Source of the DNA: JBCBTD01 sp039818825 | GTDB lineage: Bacteria; Pseudomonadota; Alphaproteobacteria; Geminicoccales; Geminicoccaceae | Assembly (NCBI GenBank): GCA_039818825.1 | Contig: JBCBTD010000077.1 | Coordinates: forward strand, 1-17,576 | Direction: 5' to 3' | Length of the DNA stretch: 17,576 nt | Part shown: piece by piece, positions 1 to 7,302 of the stretch | Layout: each line of letters opens with the position of its first letter | How positions within the stretch are numbered: the first letter of the stretch is position 1 | Translations under genes and position numbers: made by a program | The notes under the pieces: model-generated | The model's database searches: none | Seen by the model: only the letters and a program-made list of their open reading frames with translations | Told to the model about the DNA's origin: nothing

Positions 1-270
1 CGAGAGACCGGCGCCAGGACCGTGACCGAGGTTTGTGACCGGTGGGATATCGCAGACGGCCATCCATATTCGGAACGGCCAGGTCGCAAAGTCGCCAGCA
101 ACGGACGTGCGCTCCACGTTCTGCAGGTCGCTTGCGCGTCCAGTGCCAAGCAGATAACGGACGCCTGCCGATCAGCCTCAAGTGCACCAACGGGAGGGCT
201 CGAAGAACCTGTGGCGGACGCGGGTTTTTGCGTGATTCGCTCTGCTCCAGGCGCAGAGCGGGAGGGCGGC

Positions 271-1344
271 ATGGCGGTTCAGTCGGGTTTCTTCGACGTC
301 GATGATCGACTTCGCTGGCTGAACGAGGCTGGCGACCCCTTGGCGCGGCTCGATTCGGTCGTGGACTTCGAGCTGTTCCGGAACGAGCTCGAACGGGCGC
401 TGATGCGTTCGAACCGGGCCAAGGGCGGAAGGCCGCCCTACGACGCGGTGCTGATGTTCCGGCTGTTGGTGCTGCAGACGCTGTACACGCTGTCGGACGA
501 CCAGGCGGAGTACCAGGTGCAGGACCGGCTCTCGTTCATGCGCTTCGTCGGGCTCGGGCTCGGTGACCCGGTGCCGGACGCGAAGACGCTCTGGCTGTTC
601 CGCGAGCAGCTGACCCGGGCGGGCGCGATCGAGACGCTGTTCGAGCGGTTCGACCGCCTGCTGCGCGACGCCGGGTACCTCGCGATGGGCGGGCAGATCG
701 TGGACGCCACGGTCGTCGAGGCCCGCCGGCCGCGGCTGAAGGGCGACGAGAAGGCCACCGTGAAGGGTGGCGGTGTGCCCAAGGGATGGTCGAATGCCAG
801 AGCCGCGCAGATCGATCGGGACGGTCGCTGGACCCTGAAGCGCGGCCGGAAGCGCCCGGCCAAGGTCAACGAGCGGGTCGCGACGGAACTAGTCGTGACG
901 TGCTTCGGCTACAAGAACCACGTCACGATCGATCGCCGGCACGGCTTTGTCCGGCGCTACACGGTGACCCACGCCGCGGCTCATGACGGGGCGCAGCTCG
1001 CGGCCGTGCTCGATCCCGACAACACCGCCAGCAACGTGTGGGCAGACACCGCCTACCGGTCCAAGGACAACCTCGCCATGCTCACCCGACGCGGGAGGGT
1101 CGAGCGGCTGCAACGACCGAAGCCACGCGGCAAGCCGATGGCGCCGAATATCCGTCGCGGTAATGCTAAGCGGGCCAGGGTCCGCGCCCTGGTCGAGCAC
1201 GTCTTCGCCGTCCAGAAGCGCCGCCTGGGGCTGGTCATCCGCACCGTCGGCAAGGCCTGCGCCAAGACCAAGCTTGGCCTCGCCAACCTAGTCACCAACA
1301 TGCTCCGGCTCGCCTGGTTCGAGACCCGACCCGCGCCCACGTGA
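271..1344 (+). CDS. IS5-family DDE transposase
   Basis: This gene encodes a transposase of about 357 aa that would cut and rejoin the ends of its own insertion sequence. Seen in the sequence: an N-terminal DUF772-like helical region (roughly residues 35-110, with GGRPPYDAVLMFRLLVLQ) and a split DDE catalytic core. The probable catalytic residues are D145 (in QIVDATVVEA), D259 (in VWADTAYRSKDN) and E309 (in ALVEHVFAVQKRRLG). The frame stays open back to position 22, but the first 83 codons do not resemble a transposase. The ATG at 271 has a GGGAGGG Shine-Dalgarno sequence and gives the usual family length, so I chose it. The frame is intact from start to stop, so the protein may be active. Family assignment is confident; the subgroup is inferred. 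Confidence 0.9.
   Translation: MAVQSGFFDVDDRLRWLNEAGDPLARLDSVVDFELFRNELERALMRSNRAKGGRPPYDAVLMFRLLVLQTLYTLSDDQAEYQVQDRLSFMRFVGLGLGDPVPDAKTLWLFREQLTRAGAIETLFERFDRLLRDAGYLAMGGQIVDATVVEARRPRLKGDEKATVKGGGVPKGWSNARAAQIDRDGRWTLKRGRKRPAKVNERVATELVVTCFGYKNHVTIDRRHGFVRRYTVTHAAAHDGAQLAAVLDPDNTASNVWADTAYRSKDNLAMLTRRGRVERLQRPKPRGKPMAPNIRRGNAKRARVRALVEHVFAVQKRRLGLVIRTVGKACAKTKLGLANLVTNMLRLAWFETRPAPT
271..1344 (+). mobile_element. IS5-type insertion sequence, ends not resolved
   Basis: An insertion sequence is implied by the intact transposase. The coordinates cover only the coding part. I looked for terminal inverted repeats in 150-270 and 1345-1450 and found only 6-7 bp matches (GGGCTC at 196 against GAGCCC at 1403, and GTGGCGG-type matches), with no target-site duplication. 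The true ends therefore remain undefined. The 270 bp to the left show no recognisable gene on either strand. Confidence 0.6.
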
Positions 1345-1865
1345 GGAACGGAGGCCTCCAGACACCGAACCCGCCACCGTCTGCAGCGATCAAAGACCGC
1401 GAGAGCCCATGGGCAGCCGCGTGCGGGGCGCCTTTAACAGCCCGCCTCACCATCCGAGGTCGACAATCGCCGCGTTCTTCGAGGTCTCCAACGGGCCAAC
1501 GGCGGGCCCGCTCGGGACGACCAGGAAGACGGCTGAAGCGGCCTTGGTGGCGGCGTCCTGAATGCTGCCTGTGGTCGTGGTGCACGGTCTACTGCAGGCG
1601 AAGCTGGCTCAATCCGTGCCAGCACAGACCACACCGTCCTCAAATCTATCCCCGGAAAGTAGACCTTGGGGCCTCACCTGGTCCACCGCTATTCCAAACA
1701 TCTCCTGTCAACACTGAACAACCAGCTGCAGTTTTCTGGATAAGGATTTAGTCACCGCCTATGGTTCTTGGATCGTCGATGCGATAGCTCATGCCGAGCT
1801 CACACTGGAATTCCCAGTCGGATCGAGCCGTTCCAGAAGTTCTGGGGACAGAGGCGCGTCGACCT
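1345..1865. other. Intergenic stretch between the IS and the PAP2-fold gene
   Basis: No convincing gene is seen in these 521 bp on either strand. Short minus-strand open stretches end at 1465-1467 (about 45 codons, ending ...IVDLGW) and near 1749 (ending ...RTIGGD). They could be decayed C-termini of lost genes, but I could not assign them to a family. The right part holds two palindromes at 1804-1818 and 1833-1845, downstream of the stop of the minus-strand PAP2-fold gene. Base composition between about 1640 and 1800 is clearly less GC-rich than the flanking genes, which fits insertion-associated debris. Confidence 0.5.
1804..1845. repeat. Two adjacent short palindromes
   Basis: ACTGG-AATTC-CCAGT lies at 1804-1818 and CCAGAA-G-TTCTGG at 1833-1845, with centres 28 bp apart. 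Both have CTGG/CCAG and GAA/TTC arms. They lie 20-62 bp beyond the stop codon of the minus-strand PAP2-fold gene. The loops are too short and there is no T-run, so a classical terminator is unlikely. They could be protein-binding palindromes or chance. Confidence 0.35.
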
Positions 1866-2837
1866 TCAACTATTGGACTGTTCGTTCAGCAGATCCACCT
1901 CCTCCAGCAGCACCCGGGCACCATTGAGCGCATCCTCGCCGATTCGCTCGGCAATGGCCCGATAGACGAGGCTATGCGTTCGCACCGCAGCAACGACGAA
2001 TGCCCTTACCGGTTCGGGGTCGGCGAAGAGTTCGCCGATCAACGACGCCGCCATCCACCATGAGACGACGTTGTCTGACGGGTAGTGGACGCCTGCGAAT
2101 ACCCGACGATCGCCGAAGTCCACGGCGTAGTGCGCGAGCCGATCGATATCCTCGTTCGAATAGCGCGAATCGTTGCGCCACCGATCGAATACCGTGGCTG
2201 CAGAGAGGATGCCCTCCAGGCAATGGCCGCTGTAGATCGACGAGTGAGTGGCGCTAATGGCACGGTCGTAATAGAAGCCGTTGATGCCGAGCAGAAGCGC
2301 GGTCTGATACGGTCGCGGCCGACAGAGCTCGCGCTTCAGCCAGAACAAGCCCTGCAATTTCGTGCTGTCGAGCGCGATCTCCATTTCCTGCATCACTTTG
2401 GCTATCTCGGCATCGCTGAGCGAGCAGACGTAGTCGCCAACGTTTACGCCAATCGGCTCCTTGGGATCGTCCTCGGCGATGAATTGCTCGCGGTGCGTCG
2501 TGCCGAAACGCGGTGTCGGGCAGACTGGCGCTGGGCGCAGCCCGACCGGCGTCCCGCCTTGAAACGCGTCGATCATGATCGCGATGTCCGCAAGCGTCAG
2601 ATCCAACGCGCGGGCTGTGGCCGCGCCCTGCCATGCTCTCGTCGCGCGATCGAAGCGCGGCCAGACGGTAGCCGCGATCCGATCGCGTGCGGTCGTCCGC
2701 CACGCCAGGAACGTCTCGCGCCGTTCGAAGAGCGGCAGGTTCGGCCGCCAGTGCTCCATCGGCTCGCTCCGTTGTGCCAATTCCTCGAGGCGTCCGGCAA
2801 AGAGGCCATAGGGCGGCAGAACGGTAGTATCCGTCAT
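1866..2837 (-). CDS. PAP2-superfamily / vanadium haloperoxidase-fold protein
   Basis: This 323-aa protein carries the full phosphate/vanadate-binding signature of the PAP2 acid phosphatase and vanadium haloperoxidase superfamily. K168-x6-R175-P176 lies in KRELCRPRP, S203-G204-H205 in IYSGH, and R245-x5-H251-x3-D255 in RRVFAGVHYPSD. In this fold the first and third motifs hold the oxyanion and the histidines act in nucleophile or axial and acid-base roles. I see no signal peptide or clear membrane segments, so it resembles soluble bacterial members rather than membrane lipid phosphatases. Its ATG at 2837 is preceded by GGAG. It starts 20 nt after the stop of the SARP-like regulator on the same strand, so the two are probably co-transcribed. 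Whether it is a phosphatase or a haloperoxidase cannot be decided from the motifs. Confidence 0.82.
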   Translation of the reverse strand: MTDTTVLPPYGLFAGRLEELAQRSEPMEHWRPNLPLFERRETFLAWRTTARDRIAATVWPRFDRATRAWQGAATARALDLTLADIAIMIDAFQGGTPVGLRPAPVCPTPRFGTTHREQFIAEDDPKEPIGVNVGDYVCSLSDAEIAKVMQEMEIALDSTKLQGLFWLKRELCRPRPYQTALLLGINGFYYDRAISATHSSIYSGHCLEGILSAATVFDRWRNDSRYSNEDIDRLAHYAVDFGDRRVFAGVHYPSDNVVSWWMAASLIGELFADPEPVRAFVVAAVRTHSLVYRAIAERIGEDALNGARVLLEEVDLLNEQSNS

Positions 2838-2857
2838 TTCGTTACTCCATCTTTTGC

Positions 2858-4477
2858 TCAGGGCACGTCGAGGCCGACGCGTGCTAGGCCGCTCCGAACG
2901 AGGGCGACGCTGTCGGGCGAGGGAAGTGGATAGTCGGAGGCGAGAATACGCTCGCTGGAGAAGTCGGGGTCGAAGCTGCGAGTGCGGAGTGCCACGGTGC
3001 GCGCGGCGTCGATGTCACCGTTCGCGGCGAGACTACCGACGAGATGTCGCATGACTGGGAGAAAGTCCGGCATCTCGACGAGGACCAACCGGCTCACGTG
3101 GATTGCCTCGTCGTGACGGCCAAGCGCGGCCGCGCAGATCGCGACCGAAGCCTCGAAGTAGACGCGCATCGGACCGAAGCGGCCGAGCCGCGCCGCCGCC
3201 AAGGCAAGCCGATAGCCCCGCCGCGTGGCGCCCGCATAGAGCGCATTCATTGCCGCGAAGTCGTTGACCAGTGGCACGCGCGGGCACAACTCCAACGCCA
3301 AGCGTATTTGCTCGTCGGCAAGATCGGGCCGGCGTGCGACGAAGCCGAACAGATGCCCCACGATGGCACGCACCAAGCCGTTCGCGGGATCGAGCTGGAT
3401 CGCTCGCCGACAGAGTGCTTCACAGGCCTGCAGGTCGAGCGTGTGGTCGTCCTGGAGACGCTCGCCGAGCGATTGAGCAGCGGTGAAGGCGCACCACGCC
3501 GCACAGATCGCCGATGGCTGCGCGTCGAATGCGCGAAACAGGTAGTTTCGGACCGCCGCGTGCCTTCCACGGTCGTGCATCATCAGCTCGATGACGGCGA
3601 GGGCAACCGAGGTACGGGACGTACCCGTTGGCACGACGGTGAGCGCTGCACGAAGCAGTGTATCCGCCGTGCGGCAGCTCAGCTCGGCGAACGCATCGGG
3701 CCGGGGCCCGCCTGATCGACCGATCGACAGCTCGCTCGTATAGGCGGCGACGACCCGCCCAGAGGTTGGCTCCGTCGCACAAACCGACACGAGCATCGAG
3801 CCCGCCCCGCTTCCGACACGGATGCGTGCCACGATCTGTCCGAGAGCAAGGTCGGCCTCGGGTAACCTATCCGCAATCGACGCGCTTCGATCGCGTAGAT
3901 CGATCACGTCGACGAGGTCGTGCGCACAGAGCCCGTGAACGACATCATCGCAAAGGGCCTCGGTGTAGCCTCCCGGGCCAACGGCATCCGGTGCGATCAC
4001 CGGGCAGAGGATGATGCGCGGGCGAGGCAGAAGCGCCACGGGATCAACGTCAGTCGGCGTCCGCTCTGCTCGTCCTTCCCAAGCCATGCGCTCGGCGCGA
4101 AGCCAATCCTCGAACGCTTCGGATCTGACGTCGATCCCCTCAAGAAGCTCCTGCCTCTGGCCGACCCGCCCGACATCGATCTCGACGATCTCGGGGGGGA
4201 GCCATACGGAATCGCCATCCGCGCAGAAGAACTCTGGATGGTCGCTCAGGGCCCGGCGAAGACGCGATAGTGACTGACGCAGGCTCGCCGCGGCCTGCGC
4301 CTCGAACCGATCCCCCCACAGCAACGCGCGGAGCCAGGCCCGGGTGCGCCTTCGCTGCGGCGACAATGCGAGCGTGGCGACGATCGCCGCTTCCTTGGTG
4401 CCTGGTAGGCGGATCGGCCCCTCTGGGCCGCGCACCTCAAGAGGCCCCGCGACCGTTACGACGAAGCGACGCCCCAT
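2858..4477 (-). CDS. SARP/BTAD-type transcriptional regulator with TPR-like C-terminus
   Basis: This 539-aa protein is a predicted DNA-binding regulator. Residues about 5-100 match the winged-helix and start of the BTAD region of SARP/AfsR-type activators: a FVVTVAGPLEV strand, LPGTKEAAIVATLALSP, then LRALLWGDRFEAQAAASLRQ and SRLRRAL. Residues about 160-265 (PRIILCPVI... through LALGQIVARIRV) resemble the TolB-like N-terminal domain found in some CadC- or cyclase-associated regulators. The rest is alpha-helical and Ala/Leu-rich, TPR-like, probably for ligand or protein sensing. No NB-ARC ATPase motifs are seen, unlike large AfsR proteins. The frame is open to 4570, but the ATG at 4477 has a perfect AGGAGGA at the right distance, so I chose it. 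It is divergent from the VHPO operon and upstream of the PAP2-fold gene, which makes both likely targets. Confidence 0.8.
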   Translation of the reverse strand: MGRRFVVTVAGPLEVRGPEGPIRLPGTKEAAIVATLALSPQRRRTRAWLRALLWGDRFEAQAAASLRQSLSRLRRALSDHPEFFCADGDSVWLPPEIVEIDVGRVGQRQELLEGIDVRSEAFEDWLRAERMAWEGRAERTPTDVDPVALLPRPRIILCPVIAPDAVGPGGYTEALCDDVVHGLCAHDLVDVIDLRDRSASIADRLPEADLALGQIVARIRVGSGAGSMLVSVCATEPTSGRVVAAYTSELSIGRSGGPRPDAFAELSCRTADTLLRAALTVVPTGTSRTSVALAVIELMMHDRGRHAAVRNYLFRAFDAQPSAICAAWCAFTAAQSLGERLQDDHTLDLQACEALCRRAIQLDPANGLVRAIVGHLFGFVARRPDLADEQIRLALELCPRVPLVNDFAAMNALYAGATRRGYRLALAAARLGRFGPMRVYFEASVAICAAALGRHDEAIHVSRLVLVEMPDFLPVMRHLVGSLAANGDIDAARTVALRTRSFDPDFSSERILASDYPLPSPDSVALVRSGLARVGLDVP

Positions 4478-4640
4478 GAGTGTTCCTCCTAGCGCCTTTT
4501 TCGTTTTGGGTGCTGCAGATCGAAAAGCGACGCAGCGGCTGCGGACGCGCAGAAATCGAGCAAAAAGCATCCGTTACTTCAGCATATTGTAACCTTAACG
4601 CCTAGCGCGCGCCACCGCCGAGATGAAAGAATTCACGGTT

Positions 4641-4669
4641 TTGTCACTCCCCTGGGGCGTCGCTGTCAC
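4641..4669. promoter_or_regulatory. Candidate SARP-type direct heptamer repeats
   Basis: TTGTCAC (4641-4647) and CTGTCAC (4663-4669) are direct heptamers with a 22-bp period, two helical turns. They lie in the divergent region between the regulator and the VHPO gene. SARP activators are known to bind heptameric direct repeats with 11- or 22-bp periods near the -35 region. Read on the minus strand these are GTGACAG and GTGACAA. I see no convincing -10 box. The assignment is inference from spacing and place. Confidence 0.35.
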
Positions 4670-4728
4670 GCTGCGCTGACGCCGGGTAGTTCAAGCTCCT
4701 CGTCAATCAATCGTGCGGGAGCGCACCG

Positions 4729-6750
4729 ATGGCCTATCAGCAGCCGAAACCCAACCCGGAAGGGGAGGCACGCGCGGACGAGGCGCGCGCCAGGCGCAGC
4801 CACGCACTCGGCATCTCCGCCCAGCCAGTCGTCACAACCGAGAACTGCGAAAGCGCCCAGTTCGAGGGAACGTGGCCGACGAACTTCTCGAAGGGTCTGC
4901 CGCACGACGTCTTCGGGATCGTGGAGCCGGATGCCTTCCGTAGGTTCTTCTCGGCGATCAACGCACCGGACCGTTCGTTCGATGTTCCGCTTGGCCCCGT
5001 CGACGCACCCGTCGACACGCATCGGCCACCTCACGTTCCCGCTGGCTATGATCCCGGCGCATCGGTTCGCACGTTCCTGACACGCGAAGCCCAAGACCCC
5101 GGCGAGGTCCGGCGCTGGGAGAGCCCCGTTGCGGGCCATGTCTACGATCTCGAGGGGCCCGACGCGGGCTCGGTCGGCATGTCGCCGGCACCGCGGCTCG
5201 GGTCGGACGAACTGGCGGCGGAGATGGCGGAAGACTACGCGATGGCCCTCCTCAGGGATGAGCCCTTCGCTCGGTTCGACGACGCCGATCCCAGGCTGGC
5301 GGCATGGGCTTCGGCCCTCGGTGCGATGCCGTGGTTCGATCCAGAAGGAGATCCGCGCGACACCGGAGGCAGCCAGATCTCCGAGCAAGCTGCAAGGCGG
5401 CGCGCAGCACGCCGACGTCCGGGCGCGCCGCTGAGCCCCGGCACGATGTTCCGTGGCTCCTCGCCCGGCTGCTTCGATGGTCCTTATCTGTCACAGTTCC
5501 TGCTCCAGGGTACGGCGGCGAGAATTCCAGACCCGACCGGGGCCATGGTCAGCCCCAAGGACGGTTACATCCGCTACGGCGCACAGCGCGTCGATCAGCG
5601 GATCGAGGCCCACGAGCAGTGTGTCGACTACATGCAGACCTGGGCCGCCTGGCTCGACGTCCAGAACGGCGCTGCCGTCGATGGGCGGGACCGGTTCGAG
5701 CGTAAGCTTCGCTTCATCACGACACCACGAGACCTCGCCTCCTACGTTCATTTCGACGCCCTCTACCAGGCGTATCTGAATGCCTGCCTGCTGCTTCTGG
5801 CTGCAGGGGCGTCCGGCGATGCGGGCTTGCCAGAGCACGGCGGCCGAGGGCGTGCCGTCACCCGGGCCGGCTTCGCAACCTTCGGCGGACCGCATATCCT
5901 GACTCTCGTGACGGAGACCGCGACCCGTGCCCTGAAGGCCGTCAGGCGGCAAAAGTTCAACTACCACCTGCGCGCGCGTCCGGAAGCGCTCGGCGCCGTT
6001 GCAACGCTTGCCGCAAACGGCCACGCGCACCGGCTGGGAGTCGCGGAGCAGCCTGCCATCGCGCATTGCGAGAAGCTTCGCCAAGCGTGCTTTGGTGACG
6101 TCGATCTGATGGCCCGGATTGCCGCAGCCAATGCAGCAGCAGATGCCGAGCACGAGCGGCCCGCGGAACTGCCGAACATCGGCGCGTACAACTACCTCCT
6201 GCCGATGGCCTTTCCCGAAGGCTCCCCTATGCATCCGGCCTACGGCGCGGGGCACGCGACCGTAGCAGGTGCCTGCGTCACAGTGCTGAAGGCGTTCTTC
6301 GAGATCTTCGATGGGCACACCAGCTGGACGCCGCTCCAGCTCGCTCGGATCGGGGTGTCTAGCCCCAAAGAACCGGCCCCTTTCGCTCGGTGCTACGTCC
6401 CATCGGATGACGGAAAGAAACTGGTCGACAAAGGGCCGTCTGACGGCCTGACGCTCGTCGGCGAACTCAACAAGCTCGCTGCGAACACAGCCATCGGCCG
6501 CAACATGGCTGGCGTTCACTACTACACCGACTACTACGACAGCCTGCGCATGGGCGAGCGGATCGCGATTGGTATTCTGCACGAGCAGATGATTACATAC
6601 CCCGAATCGGTCCGCATGCGCATGACCAGCTTCGATGGCGATCGCATCACCCTCGCAACCGATGGCACGGGTCGCAACGCCATGTTGACGGTCCAGTCCG
6701 ACGTGGGGGCACCGACGGACCCAAGTCTCTGGTGGCGCCGCGGTCTGTAG
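4729..6750 (+). CDS. Vanadium-dependent haloperoxidase
   Basis: This 673-aa protein belongs to the algal-type vanadium bromoperoxidase group, which uses H2O2 to oxidise halide to a hypohalous species. Three vanadate-binding motifs are seen: K409-x7-R417-P418-E419 (KFNYHLRARPEALG), HPAYGAGHATVAGA with G508-H509, and R591-x5-H597 (GRNMAGVHYYTD). These correspond to the Lys/Arg, Ser-Gly-His and Arg/His positions of the Ascophyllum enzyme. The usual Ser before Gly-His is Ala507 here, which may alter activity. There is no signal peptide; an in-frame TAG at 4687-4689 bounds the N-terminus. The ATG has GGGAG upstream. It is the first gene of the plus-strand cluster, divergent from the regulator. Family is confident; halide preference is unknown. 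Confidence 0.9.
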   Translation: MAYQQPKPNPEGEARADEARARRSHALGISAQPVVTTENCESAQFEGTWPTNFSKGLPHDVFGIVEPDAFRRFFSAINAPDRSFDVPLGPVDAPVDTHRPPHVPAGYDPGASVRTFLTREAQDPGEVRRWESPVAGHVYDLEGPDAGSVGMSPAPRLGSDELAAEMAEDYAMALLRDEPFARFDDADPRLAAWASALGAMPWFDPEGDPRDTGGSQISEQAARRRAARRRPGAPLSPGTMFRGSSPGCFDGPYLSQFLLQGTAARIPDPTGAMVSPKDGYIRYGAQRVDQRIEAHEQCVDYMQTWAAWLDVQNGAAVDGRDRFERKLRFITTPRDLASYVHFDALYQAYLNACLLLLAAGASGDAGLPEHGGRGRAVTRAGFATFGGPHILTLVTETATRALKAVRRQKFNYHLRARPEALGAVATLAANGHAHRLGVAEQPAIAHCEKLRQACFGDVDLMARIAAANAAADAEHERPAELPNIGAYNYLLPMAFPEGSPMHPAYGAGHATVAGACVTVLKAFFEIFDGHTSWTPLQLARIGVSSPKEPAPFARCYVPSDDGKKLVDKGPSDGLTLVGELNKLAANTAIGRNMAGVHYYTDYYDSLRMGERIAIGILHEQMITYPESVRMRMTSFDGDRITLATDGTGRNAMLTVQSDVGAPTDPSLWWRRGL

Positions 6751-6798
6751 GGCGATCCGACCACCAACGCCACCCCCATCAGTGCGGAGTAAGAGGAC

Positions 6799-7117
6799 AT
6801 GGCGACGAACTGCATGCCGCGGACGCTGGACGATCTTGCCTCGCGGCTTCAGAGCGACTCCCGGCTACGCGCCGAGTTCGAAAAGAATCCGATCAGCGTG
6901 ATCGACGCGGGCGGCCGCAGCCAGCCGGCTGCCCAACAACCGGATCTACCCGATGGTCGTCGGCTTTCTCGGCGTGGGCCTCGTTCTGTCACTGGGAGCC
7001 AACATCTGGCTCGCGGCACAAGCGGCAGGCCAGGAAGTCGCGGGGGCACTCACGGCGGCAGCATCCACGATCATCGTCGCCCTGGCAGGGCTGCTAGCCC
7101 CGCAGCCACAGGGCTGA
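6799..7117 (+). pseudogene. Small two-helix membrane protein gene with a +1 frameshift
   Basis: The ATG at 6799 follows AAGAGG and starts a frame with TLDDLASRLQSDSRLRAEFE and KNPISVIDAGG. This helical stretch resembles leader-like N-termini (D-x-x-L-R-A-x-F-x-x-x-P-x-x-V) of small bacterial peptides. After about 6902 that frame loses protein-like character. The frame one base later stays open to TGA 7115-7117 and encodes two hydrophobic segments, about 6944-7018 and 7046-7102, ending LLAPQPQG. The total length is 106 codons plus one base. The natural product is therefore probably a roughly 106-aa protein with a soluble N-terminus and a two-helix membrane hairpin. The shift lies in 6902-6950, around GCGGGCGGCC. 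It could be a mutation, a sequencing indel, or less likely a separate gene from the ATG at 6953, which lacks a Shine-Dalgarno sequence. Function is unknown. Confidence 0.6.
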
Positions 7118-7144
7118 CGCTTGTCGTCGCGGCGGATCTCCCAT

Positions 7145-7167
7145 CCCCCGAGGCGAAGGCCTGGGGG
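7145..7167 (+). terminator. GC-rich hairpin, possible terminator
   Basis: CCCCC(G)AGGC, loop GAAG, then GCCTGGGGG form a 9-bp stem with one bulged G, 28 bp after the stop of the small membrane protein gene and 135 bp before the next gene. No T-run follows, so intrinsic termination is uncertain. It may instead attenuate or stabilise the transcript. Confidence 0.3.
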
Positions 7168-7302
7168 AAGTATCGAGCACGCCAGCACGCCACGACTGGT
7201 CTCTAGAAGACCTCCCGCCCTACGGCACCGGCTGAACCCTCGTGCATCGCGGCATGTCACCGCTTCGCTCGTCCTATCGGCACTACAGAAGGAGCAGTCA
7301 CG

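Noticed and set aside
22..270. N-terminal extension of the transposase frame from ATG 22
   Set aside because: The 83 extra codons have no transposase character, and the ATG at 271 has a good Shine-Dalgarno and the normal length.
196..1408. Possible IS terminal inverted repeats (GGGCTC / GAGCCC)
   Set aside because: Only 6 bp match, the next bases disagree and no target-site duplication flanks them.
1741..1865. Minus-strand frame ending ...RTIGGD as a transposase remnant
   Set aside because: Too short and no motif that names a family; kept only as a note in the intergenic entry.
4478..4570. Longer start of the SARP-like regulator at 4570
   Set aside because: The extra 31 residues are not typical of the family and the ATG at 4477 has a perfect AGGAGGA.
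5491..6582. Long minus-strand frame (363 aa) opposite the VHPO
   Set aside because: It is a mirror frame of GC-rich coding DNA; the plus strand carries clear haloperoxidase motifs.
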